This document shows, one piece after another, positions 17,061 to 24,433 of a stretch of DNA of 31,791 bases. The number at the start of each line of letters is the position of its first letter. The stretch's first letter is position 1. This DNA is from UBA5972 sp964637875 (lineage in GTDB: Bacteria > Pseudomonadota > Alphaproteobacteria > Rhodobacterales > Rhodobacteraceae), in the NCBI GenBank assembly GCA_964637875.1, contig CAZWXK010000026.1:1-31791 (forward strand). The letters run 5' to 3'. Made by a program: the position numbers and the translations under genes. The notes under the pieces were generated by a model that was given only the letters and a program-made list of their open reading frames with translations, did not search any database and was not told the origin of the DNA.

Positions 17061-17264
17061 GTGCGGCTGCATGATGCAAACAGGCGACAGGTTCGCCGCC
17101 GAGGGGGCGAAAATTTCGCAACTGTTGCAAGACCCTTGACGAATTCTGGCAAAAAAAGGCAAGATTAAGGCAGAAATGAGGCAACCCGCATGAGCAGCGG
17201 GAATATCTGAACGGAACAGGGCCCGACAATGTATCGTGCCCGGCCAGGACAGAGGGTTTGAGCA

Positions 17265-18101
17265 GTGGTTTCACGGCTGACAGGTGCATTCATCCGGGCG
17301 GTTTTCGTGGCTCTGCTGATCGCGACGCCGTCACTGATCCTTCCGGGAACCGAAAGAGGTGCTCGCGATATCTCGCTGGTATTTGCATTGGTCGGGGCTG
17401 TACTGGTGATGATCGAATATGGGTCGAGCCATCCTGGCCTTGTCGAATTCCGCTTTGCGCCCCCCTTCAACCGCATCCGTTTCGTATCGCTGTTCCTGAC
17501 GGTCCTGATGCTGGCCATCATGTTCCGGGGCCAGGACGGCGGCACAAGGCTTACGCAGGTCGTTTTTGAAATCGGCATGCTGATCGGGCGCGCGATGGAT
17601 TTTCCTTTCAGCCCGGCGCGAATCCTGACCAATCTGCTGACCGATGACGGAGCCGCCGCGGGCACGTCTGTCATTCGGGCAGCTGCGGGTATTGCCTATC
17701 TGGTGTCGCTGCTGTCCCTTGCGGCATTCGTGATCTCGATCAGGCTGGTATCCTGGCCTCTGGGGAGGGGCTCGTTCAATATCTGGGTGAACCTGCCCAC
17801 ATTCGACCCGGCCTCGGGATTCGACGTCGAAAAGAGGCTGACTCGGGATGCCCGCGTTAACATCATCTTTGGATTCACCCTGCCATTCCTTGTTCCACTG
17901 GTGGCGCAGCTGTCGGCGGGTTACTATGACTTTTCGACCCTCGACAGCAGCCAGACCCTGATCTGGACGGTGGCGGTATGGGCATTTCTTCCGGCAAGTC
18001 TGTTCATGCGTGGAATCGCAATGGCGCGTATCGCGCGGCTGATCCGGCGCAAGCGCGACCAGTTGCACGCCCCTGGCACGGCGGATTTTGCGCCGGCCTG
18101 A
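17265..18101 (+). CDS. Six-helix membrane protein of unknown function in the leu locus
   Basis: This is a 278-residue integral membrane protein with about six hydrophobic segments (roughly 7-27, 36-52, 72-87, 137-163, 198-217 and 232-251) and a basic C-terminal tail (RLIRRKRDQ). The most distinctive block is FNIWVNLPTFDPASG followed by RDARVNIIFGFTLPFLVP, which I associate with an unnamed Rhodobacterales family near leuB. The GTG at 17265 has AGAGGG 8 nt upstream. The next gene, a secreted EEP-fold protein, overlaps or abuts it, so they are likely a functional pair. I do not recognise a transport or enzyme motif. Confidence 0.8.
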   Translation: MVSRLTGAFIRAVFVALLIATPSLILPGTERGARDISLVFALVGAVLVMIEYGSSHPGLVEFRFAPPFNRIRFVSLFLTVLMLAIMFRGQDGGTRLTQVVFEIGMLIGRAMDFPFSPARILTNLLTDDGAAAGTSVIRAAAGIAYLVSLLSLAAFVISIRLVSWPLGRGSFNIWVNLPTFDPASGFDVEKRLTRDARVNIIFGFTLPFLVPLVAQLSAGYYDFSTLDSSQTLIWTVAVWAFLPASLFMRGIAMARIARLIRRKRDQLHAPGTADFAPA

Positions 18102-19138
18102 TATTGCTGCTGCTGGCCGGCCTTGCGCGGGCCGCGCCCTTGCGGATTGCCTTCTGGAACGTCGATCTGACGCGTGCCGGCCCCGGCATGCTGTTGCGTG
18201 ACCTCGAACGCGGGCGGGATGCACATATCAAGGCTGTTGTGGCCATGATTGTGCGGCTTTCCCCCGATATCCTGGTGCTGGACGGATTTGATGCCGATTA
18301 CCGCAATCTCGCCCTTGGGCGCCTGGCCCTGCTGGTCAGGCGGCAGGGTGCGGACTATCCCTATCTCTATTCCCGCATGCCCAACAGCGGGCTGGCAACC
18401 GGATTTGATCTGGACGGCGACGGGCGGACCCGCGGCGCGGGCGATGCCCAGGGTTTCGGGGCGTTTCCGGGCCAACGTGGCATGGCCATCCTTTCGCGCC
18501 TGCCCATTCTTTCGGGCAAGGTGCGCGACTATTCGGCCCTGCTCTGGCGGGCGCTTCCTGGTGCGAAAATGCCCAGGTGGCGCGATGGCACGCCCTTCCC
18601 CTCGGCCGTTGCCCGGACGGTACAGAGACTGGCCTCGCGGGTTTTCTGGGATGTTCCGGTCCGCATGCCCGACGGCAGGGCGCTGCATCTGCTGGTTTCA
18701 CATGCCAGTCCACCGGGATTCGACGGCCCCGAGAACCGCAACGGCCTGCGAAATCGCGATGAGATCAGGTTCTGGTCACTTTTTCTGGCGGGCAAGATCG
18801 GTCGTACACGGCCCTGGCCGGCGGCGCGGCCTTTCGTCATCGCGGCCGACCTCAACGCCGACCCGCGCGGGGGCCAGGGGGGCGTTGATGCGTTGCGCCG
18901 CCTTCTGGACAATGCTCTGCTGAACGATCCGTGGTCGGCGACATCGGGCGGGGGCGGGACCGCCCCGGTGACGGTCATGTGGCCCGATGGTGCGCTGCCC
19001 CGAGGGATGCGTGTGGATTATCTGCTGCCTTCGCGCGCGCTTGCCCTGAAGGGCGCCGGAATTGTCTGGCCGCCACCGCGCGGCGTGGATGAGGCTGCCC
19101 TGCCGCGTCACAGGATGATCTGGGTCGAGGTACGGTGA
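17978..19138 (+). CDS. Secreted endonuclease/exonuclease/phosphatase-fold protein, divergent active site
   Basis: An EEP-superfamily protein. Visible blocks are RIAFWNVDLTRAG, GQRGMAILSRLPI, LLVSHASPPGFDG, FVIAADLNADPRGG and GMRVDYLLPS. The usual metal-binding glutamate motif is replaced by LVLDGFDADY, and the final S-D-H motif reads PRHRM, keeping the histidine but not the aspartate, so catalysis may be altered. A hydrophobic segment LILLLLAGLARA|APLR before the domain is a signal peptide. The start is uncertain: ATG 17978 is the only ATG, but it overlaps the previous gene by 124 nt and adds a long polar leader. A CTG at 18098 (CTGA overlap with the preceding stop) or TTG 18104 would fit better where the domain begins. 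The substrate is unknown. Confidence 0.78.
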   Translation: MGISSGKSVHAWNRNGAYRAADPAQARPVARPWHGGFCAGLILLLLAGLARAAPLRIAFWNVDLTRAGPGMLLRDLERGRDAHIKAVVAMIVRLSPDILVLDGFDADYRNLALGRLALLVRRQGADYPYLYSRMPNSGLATGFDLDGDGRTRGAGDAQGFGAFPGQRGMAILSRLPILSGKVRDYSALLWRALPGAKMPRWRDGTPFPSAVARTVQRLASRVFWDVPVRMPDGRALHLLVSHASPPGFDGPENRNGLRNRDEIRFWSLFLAGKIGRTRPWPAARPFVIAADLNADPRGGQGGVDALRRLLDNALLNDPWSATSGGGGTAPVTVMWPDGALPRGMRVDYLLPSRALALKGAGIVWPPPRGVDEAALPRHRMIWVEVR

Positions 19139-19250
19139 AATCGGTCGGATGTGACATGCCTGGTCTGGCCGAGCCTGGCGGCACGCTGCTTGACCCCGCC
19201 TGGTGCAGGCGATACCCGTCAGCGGAGGAATGCAAGGAAAGGACCGTGAC

Positions 19251-20357
19251 ATGAGCAACCCCTCTCTTCTGATCCTGCCGGGGGACGGCATCGGCCCCGA
19301 AGTGATGGCCGAGGTACGCAGGATCATCGACTGGTTCGGCGACCGGCGCGACCTGAAATTCGACGTGACCGAAGACCTGGTTGGCGGTTGTTCGTATGAT
19401 GTTCATGGCGTTCCCCTGACCGACGAGGTCATGGACAAGGCCCAGTCGGTCGATGCGGTACTGCTGGGCGCCGTGGGAGGGCCGAAATATGATGACCTCG
19501 ATTTCAGCGTCAAACCCGAACGCGGCCTGCTGCGCCTGCGCAAGGAGATGGACCTGTTTGCCAATCTGCGCCCGGCGCAATGTTTTGACGCGCTCGCCGA
19601 TTTTTCATCGCTCAAGCGCGATGTGGTGGCCGGGCTGGACATCATGATCGTGCGCGAGCTGACAAGCGGCATCTATTTCGGCGAGCCCCGCGGCATCATC
19701 ACCGAGGGAAACGAACGCGTCGGCATCAATACCCAGCGCTATACGGAAACGGAAATCGACCGTGTGGCCAGGGCAGCCTTTGATCTGGCGCGCAAGCGCG
19801 ACAGGCGGGTCTGTTCCATGGAAAAGGCCAATGTCATGGAAAGCGGGATCCTGTGGCGCGAAGTGGTGCAACGGGTGCATGACGCCGACTATCCGGATAT
19901 CGAGCTGAGCCACATGTATGCCGACAATGGCGGCATGCAGCTGGTGCGCAACCCGAAACAGTTTGACGTGATCGTGACCGACAACCTGTTCGGAGACCTG
20001 CTGTCTGATGTGGCAGCGATGCTGACCGGTTCGCTCGGCATGCTGCCTTCGGCCAGCCTTGGCGCGCAGATGGAAAACGGTCGCCCCAAGGCATTGTACG
20101 AGCCCGTGCATGGCAGCGCGCCCGATATCGCCGGGCAAGGCAAGGCCAATCCCGTTGCCTGTATCCTGAGCTTTGCGATGGCATTGCGCTATTCCTTTGA
20201 TCAGGGGAGAGAAGCCGCGCGTCTGGAAAAGGCGGTCGAGAATGTTCTGGCCGATGGCGTTCGCACCGCAGACCTGATGCAGGCAGAGGGTGGCACGGCG
20301 GCGAGTACCTCGGAAATGGGGGCGGCGATAATAGCTGCGCTGGAAAGCAGCCTCTGA
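19251..20357 (+). CDS. leuB: 3-isopropylmalate dehydrogenase
   Basis: NAD-dependent oxidative decarboxylation of 3-isopropylmalate to 2-ketoisocaproate, the third leucine-pathway step. It is 368 residues, normal for the family. Signatures are LILPGDGIGPEVMAEV, the substrate loop LLRLRKEMDLFANLRPAQ, IMIVRELTSGIYFGEPRG, and the metal and dinucleotide block TDNLFGDLLSDVAAMLTGSL. EPVHGSAPDIAGQGKANP provides the adenosine contacts. ATG 19251 has AAGGAAAGG upstream. It is separated from leuCD by the membrane/EEP gene pair, and a G/C hairpin repeat follows. Confidence 0.98.
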   Translation: MSNPSLLILPGDGIGPEVMAEVRRIIDWFGDRRDLKFDVTEDLVGGCSYDVHGVPLTDEVMDKAQSVDAVLLGAVGGPKYDDLDFSVKPERGLLRLRKEMDLFANLRPAQCFDALADFSSLKRDVVAGLDIMIVRELTSGIYFGEPRGIITEGNERVGINTQRYTETEIDRVARAAFDLARKRDRRVCSMEKANVMESGILWREVVQRVHDADYPDIELSHMYADNGGMQLVRNPKQFDVIVTDNLFGDLLSDVAAMLTGSLGMLPSASLGAQMENGRPKALYEPVHGSAPDIAGQGKANPVACILSFAMALRYSFDQGREAARLEKAVENVLADGVRTADLMQAEGGTAASTSEMGAAIIAALESSL

Positions 20358-20364
20358 GCCCTGG

Positions 20365-20412
20365 CCGGGGGCGCTGCCCCCGGACCCCCGACGTATTTTG
20401 GCAAAGAAGAAG
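20365..20412 (+). repeat. G/C hairpin plus TATTTTGGCAAAGAAG intergenic element after leuB
   Basis: CCGGGGGC (20365-20372) pairs with GCCCCCGG (20376-20383) around a 3-nt loop. ACCCCCGACGTATTTTGG and CAAAGAAGAAGG follow. I recognise this hairpin-plus-tail as a common intergenic element after genes in Rhodobacteraceae, probably acting as a terminator or processing site. It sits between the convergent stops of leuB and the UbiH-type gene. Confidence 0.7.
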
Positions 20413-20417
20413 GCCTG

Positions 20418-21653
20418 TCAGATCGGTATGCCCTGCATCAGGCGCGGCAGGTCGCCTGTCAGGCCCGCGGCGCTGCGCATGAAGCCCCGACGCAGCTGCG
20501 GGAGAGCATTGACCAGCCCGAGGCCGAGATCCCGCCCGAGTCTGACCAATGAATTGTCGTTTGAAAACAGTCTGTTGATGCCGTCGGTCGCCACTGCCAT
20601 CGAGGTGACATCGAACCTCCGCCATTGCTGATAACGTTCAAGGACCAGGGGTGATGCGATATCTTCGCCGCGTCGGGCGGCAGTAATCAGAACCTCGGCC
20701 AGGGCGGCGACATCGCGCAGGCCCATGTTCAGCCCCTGTCCGGCAAGGGGATGCATGCCGTGGGCCGCGTCACCCACCAGGGCAAGGCGCCGGTCGATGA
20801 AACTGTTGGCAAGGGTCAGCCTGAGCGGATAGGAAAAACGCTTTCCCTCCAGCGCGATTTCACCCAGGAAATCGCCGAAACGGGGGTGCAGCTCGGACAG
20901 ATAGTCGGCGTCGGACAGGGTGTTTATCCATGCGGCCCGCTCGTCGGTTTCTGCCCAGACGATAGACGAGCGGTTGCCCGGCAGAGGCAGGATGCCCAGC
21001 GGACCCGTCGGCATGAAGAACTGATGCGCCACCCCGTCATGGGGTTTTTCATGGGCAATCGCGCAGACAAGACCCGTCTGATGGTAGCCCCATCCGGTGC
21101 GGCTGATGCCGGCACGTCGTGCGGTTTCGCTGTCGCGCCCGTCGCAACCGGCCAGCAGGCGCGCCGAAAGCCGGGTGCCGTCATCGAGCGTAACCATGGC
21201 GCAGTCCGTGTCGGTCGTCTGTGCAACCACCCTGCGGCCGTGGATTGCGGTGATCCGTGCGTCCTGTGTGGTCAGTTGCAACAGGGCGCGCCGCAGGAAG
21301 CGATCTTCGAGCATGTGGCCCATCGGGCCTTCTTCTATTTCTGTATGGTCGAAATGCAGCGTCCAGGGCGCGGCGCCTTCGCCCGGGCGGCCGTCGGAAA
21401 CGATGATATCCAGAATCGGCTGGCTGTCCCCGGCGACATGTTCCCACAGCCCGAGAGCCGCCAGCATGCGTCTGGATGCCAATGCCAATGCATATGCGCG
21501 GCCGTCGAAATCATCGCTCTGCAACAGATCCAGAGGCATGGCGTCGACAATGGTCACGCTCAACCCGCCCTGGGCCAGCGCCAGCGCAAGGGCCGGGCCG
21601 TTCAACCCGCCGCCGATGATCAGGACATCGCTATCCGTATTCTTGTCAACCAT
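20418..21653 (-). CDS. UbiH/UbiF-family FAD-dependent ubiquinone-biosynthesis hydroxylase
   Basis: A 411-residue flavoprotein monooxygenase of the UbiH/UbiF/VisC/COQ6 group, which hydroxylates the aromatic ring during ubiquinone synthesis. The dinucleotide-binding GGGLNG lies at 14-19, the second FAD motif is ALVGDAAHGMHPLAGQGLNM near residue 285, and the intermediate DG motif is LLAGCDGRDSETARRAG. ATG 21653 was chosen for AGAGGGG immediately upstream and because the Rossmann strand follows at once; ATG 21689 would add 12 residues without homology. Which ring position it hydroxylates (UbiH, UbiF, UbiI or UbiL type) cannot be read from sequence alone. It is divergent from the amidase gene. Confidence 0.92.
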   Translation of the reverse strand: MVDKNTDSDVLIIGGGLNGPALALALAQGGLSVTIVDAMPLDLLQSDDFDGRAYALALASRRMLAALGLWEHVAGDSQPILDIIVSDGRPGEGAAPWTLHFDHTEIEEGPMGHMLEDRFLRRALLQLTTQDARITAIHGRRVVAQTTDTDCAMVTLDDGTRLSARLLAGCDGRDSETARRAGISRTGWGYHQTGLVCAIAHEKPHDGVAHQFFMPTGPLGILPLPGNRSSIVWAETDERAAWINTLSDADYLSELHPRFGDFLGEIALEGKRFSYPLRLTLANSFIDRRLALVGDAAHGMHPLAGQGLNMGLRDVAALAEVLITAARRGEDIASPLVLERYQQWRRFDVTSMAVATDGINRLFSNDNSLVRLGRDLGLGLVNALPQLRRGFMRSAAGLTGDLPRLMQGIPI

Positions 21654-21738
21654 GCCCCTCTTTATGGCCGAAAGAGCGGGATTGTCCATCGCTCAAAGCA
21701 GGTTTACCGTTCGATGCGAAACAAGACGGGAGAGTGAC

Positions 21739-23076
21739 ATGTCGCAGGAATGGCTGTTCCAGAGCGCCACCGAGCTGGGCCGGGCGATCGAGAGGGGGGA
21801 AATCGATCCGCTGGCCCTGACGCGAAGCTGTCTGGATGCGATCGAGGGACATCCCTTGCGCGACCGGATCTATTCGGTTGTAACGGCCGAGCGTGCTCTT
21901 GCCGAGGCCGCGGCTGCATCGGAAAGGGCACGAAAGGGGCTGCGGCTGGGGCAACTGGATGGTGTGCCGATTTCCTGGAAGGACCTGTTTGACAGCGCCG
22001 GCACCCCGACCGAGGCCGGATCCGCCCATCTCAAGGGGCGGGTGCCCGAGCGCGATGCCGAGGTTCTGGAAAACGCGACCATGGCGGGACTGGTCTGTCT
22101 GGGCAAGACCCATATGAGCGAACTCGCCTTTTCCGGGCTTGGCTATAACCCGGTCACCGAAACGCCTCCTTGTGTAAACGATGCCGCGGCGGTGCCGGGG
22201 GGGTCGTCGTCAGGGGCTGCGGCGAGCGTGGCGTTCGGGTTGGCCGCGGCCGGGATCGGGTCGGATACGGGTGGGTCGGTGCGCATTCCGTCGGCCTGGA
22301 ATGATCTGGTCGGGCTCAAGACCACCCACGGCCTGTTGTCGCTGCGTGGTGTGGTGCCGTTATGCGAGACCTTCGATACGGTTGGTCCGCTGTGCCGCAC
22401 GGTCGAGGATGCTGCATTGTTCCTTGCCGTGTTGGGTGGTGGAAAAGCCCCCGATCTGGGGGGCGCCAGTCTGGAAGGGCGACGTTTTCTGGTGCTCGAG
22501 TCGGTCGGAATGGAGGATGTGCGCGACACCCCGCGCAAGGGGTTCGAGCGGGCTGTTGACGCAATCCGGGATGCAGGGGGACAGGTTGAGCATGGCGACA
22601 TTCCCGAGGTTGCCGAGGCGATGTCGTTGGCGGCCTGCCTGTTCACGGTCGATGCCTATGCCCAATGGCAGGACGTGATCGAGGCGGCGCCGGATCTGAT
22701 GTTTCACGAAATCCTGGACAGGTTTCGCGCGGGTGCGAAATTTTCCGGTGTCCGGTATGTGCAGGACTGGATGAAACTGCGCGCGTTGCGTGCGGCATAT
22801 GCGGAGCGCACGGCCGGATATGACGCGGTGATCGTGCCGACCTCGCCGGTCATGCCGCCGAACCTCGAGCGCCTCAAGACCGACCATATCTATTACGTTA
22901 CCGAAAACCTGCTGGCATTGCGCAATACGCGAATCGGCAACCTGATGGGACTGTGTGCGCTGACCGTGCCCACGGGTATTCCTTCGACCGGAATCATGTT
23001 GCTTGGCGCGCCCATGGCCGAGGCTCGGATCCTGCGTCTGGGCGCGGCCTTGCAAGAGGCCCTGCGCGCGCAATAG
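21739..23076 (+). CDS. Amidase-signature-family hydrolase
   Basis: A 445-residue amidase of the amidase signature family, with the Ser-cisSer-Lys triad: K81 in PISWKDLFDSAG, the cis-serine region S156-S158 in PGGSSSGAAAS, and nucleophile S180 in GSDTGGSVRIPSA. It resembles GatA and related amidases, but no gatB or gatC is nearby, so a role as a stand-alone amidase is more likely; the substrate is unknown. ATG 21739 was chosen because homology starts there and GGGAGAG is 4-10 nt upstream; the frame is open for over 600 nt before it only as a shadow of the opposite-strand gene. It precedes the DapC-like aminotransferase by 163 bp. Confidence 0.92.
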   Translation: MSQEWLFQSATELGRAIERGEIDPLALTRSCLDAIEGHPLRDRIYSVVTAERALAEAAAASERARKGLRLGQLDGVPISWKDLFDSAGTPTEAGSAHLKGRVPERDAEVLENATMAGLVCLGKTHMSELAFSGLGYNPVTETPPCVNDAAAVPGGSSSGAAASVAFGLAAAGIGSDTGGSVRIPSAWNDLVGLKTTHGLLSLRGVVPLCETFDTVGPLCRTVEDAALFLAVLGGGKAPDLGGASLEGRRFLVLESVGMEDVRDTPRKGFERAVDAIRDAGGQVEHGDIPEVAEAMSLAACLFTVDAYAQWQDVIEAAPDLMFHEILDRFRAGAKFSGVRYVQDWMKLRALRAAYAERTAGYDAVIVPTSPVMPPNLERLKTDHIYYVTENLLALRNTRIGNLMGLCALTVPTGIPSTGIMLLGAPMAEARILRLGAALQEALRAQ

Positions 23077-23239
23077 GGGCGGCAGGCGCCGTGACAGACG
23101 GGGGGCCGTCGGGGAGACAGGGTTAGGGCTTGCCGTACGACCCGCGACGCCTGCGGGAAAGGTGACGCTGGACCGAAAGGGAAACTCGCGGTATTGTTTT
23201 GGCAAAAGGGGCGTCGAGACCCCGAAGATCGAGGCAATA

Positions 23240-24421
23240 ATGCGGTTTCCCGAGCGGTTTTCGAACCTGCCAGAATATGCGTTCCCGCGCCTGCGGGCGT
23301 TGCTTGCCGGCCATGCGCCCGGCGGCGAGGAAATCGCCATGTCGATTGGCGAGCCACGCCACCCCATGCCCGCCTTTGTTGCCGAGGTACTGGCAGCCAA
23401 CCACGAGGGTTTCGCGAAATATCCGCCCAATGACGGATCTGCCGGGTTGCGACAGGCCATAGCCGGCTGGATTTCCCGGAGATACGGGGTGACACGGGAT
23501 CCGGAAACCGAGATCCTGGCCCTGAACGGCACCCGCGAAGGGCTGTTCAACCTGTGCATCGCCCTGTGTCCCGAGCGCAAGAATGGCCGCCGGCCGAAAG
23601 TATTGATACCGAACCCGTTTTACCAGGTTTACGCAGTTGCCGCAGCTGCCGTGGGCGCCGAACCGGTGTTCATCCCGTGCCGACAGGAGGACGGGTTTCT
23701 GCCCGATTTCGGCCGGCTCTCAACCGATACTCTGGATCAAACCGCAGCCGTTTATCTGTGTTCGCCATCCAACCCGCAGGGGGCAATTGCCTCGCATGAA
23801 TACTGGGCGAACCTTCTTGAGCTGGCCGAAAGACATGACTTTCTTGTTTTTGCCGATGAATGTTATGCCGAGATCTATCGTGACGCTCCGCCGCCCGGCG
23901 TTCTCGGGGCGGTGGCCCGCGTCGGGGCCGATCCCGACAGGGTGATCGCGCTGCATTCACTGTCGAAACGGTCCAACCTGCCCGGGTTGCGGTCAGGTTT
24001 CGCGGTTGGGGGCGCGCGAAGTATTGCCGAGATGAAGCGCCTGCGTGCCTATGCCGGTGCACCCTTGCCCCTGCCCCTGCAACATGTGGCGGCGCGCGCC
24101 TGGCAGGACGAGGAACATGTGCGCCAAAACCGCGCCCTCTATCGGCGAAAGTACGATCTTGCCGACAGGGTGTTTTCCGGAATGGCCGACTATGCCCCGC
24201 CCGAGGCCGGGTTTTTCCTTTGGCTGAAGGTTGGCGATGGCGAGGCGATGACACTGAAACTGTGGCGCGAAACAGGTGTCCGGGTTTTGCCCGGCGCCTA
24301 TCTGGGACGCGAGGTGAACGGCATCAATCCGGGCAGCGAATATATCAGGGTGGCGATGGTGGCCCCCGAAAATGAAATGCAGCGCGGACTGGAACGGATC
24401 CGCGACTGTATTCAAGGGTGA
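23240..24421 (+). CDS. PLP aminotransferase, DapC-like (N-succinyldiaminopimelate aminotransferase)
   Basis: A 393-residue class I/II, fold-type I aminotransferase. The PLP lysine is K243 in HSLSKRSNLPGLRSGF, and the cofactor phosphate and ring contacts lie in NGTREGLF and FADECYAEIY. The N-terminal pattern (FPRLRALLAGHAPGG, then SIGEPRHPMP and KYPPNDGSAGLRQAI) is that of DapC, the succinyl-DAP aminotransferase of lysine and peptidoglycan precursor synthesis. No other dap gene is in the window, so the assignment rests on similarity. ATG 23240 has GAGG about 7 nt upstream. ftsK starts 12 bp after the stop, so the two are probably co-transcribed. Confidence 0.85.
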   Translation: MRFPERFSNLPEYAFPRLRALLAGHAPGGEEIAMSIGEPRHPMPAFVAEVLAANHEGFAKYPPNDGSAGLRQAIAGWISRRYGVTRDPETEILALNGTREGLFNLCIALCPERKNGRRPKVLIPNPFYQVYAVAAAAVGAEPVFIPCRQEDGFLPDFGRLSTDTLDQTAAVYLCSPSNPQGAIASHEYWANLLELAERHDFLVFADECYAEIYRDAPPPGVLGAVARVGADPDRVIALHSLSKRSNLPGLRSGFAVGGARSIAEMKRLRAYAGAPLPLPLQHVAARAWQDEEHVRQNRALYRRKYDLADRVFSGMADYAPPEAGFFLWLKVGDGEAMTLKLWRETGVRVLPGAYLGREVNGINPGSEYIRVAMVAPENEMQRGLERIRDCIQG

Positions 24422-24433
24422 GGCAAGGCAGAA

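Noticed and set aside
17135..17163. TTGACG / AAGATT promoter before the membrane protein gene
   Set aside because: The -10 matches poorly and the same bases resemble the tail of the intergenic repeat, so I did not list it.
17331..18224. Minus-strand ORF opposite the membrane protein gene
   Set aside because: Arg/His/Gln-rich translation typical of an antisense shadow; the plus frame has membrane helices and a ribosome site.
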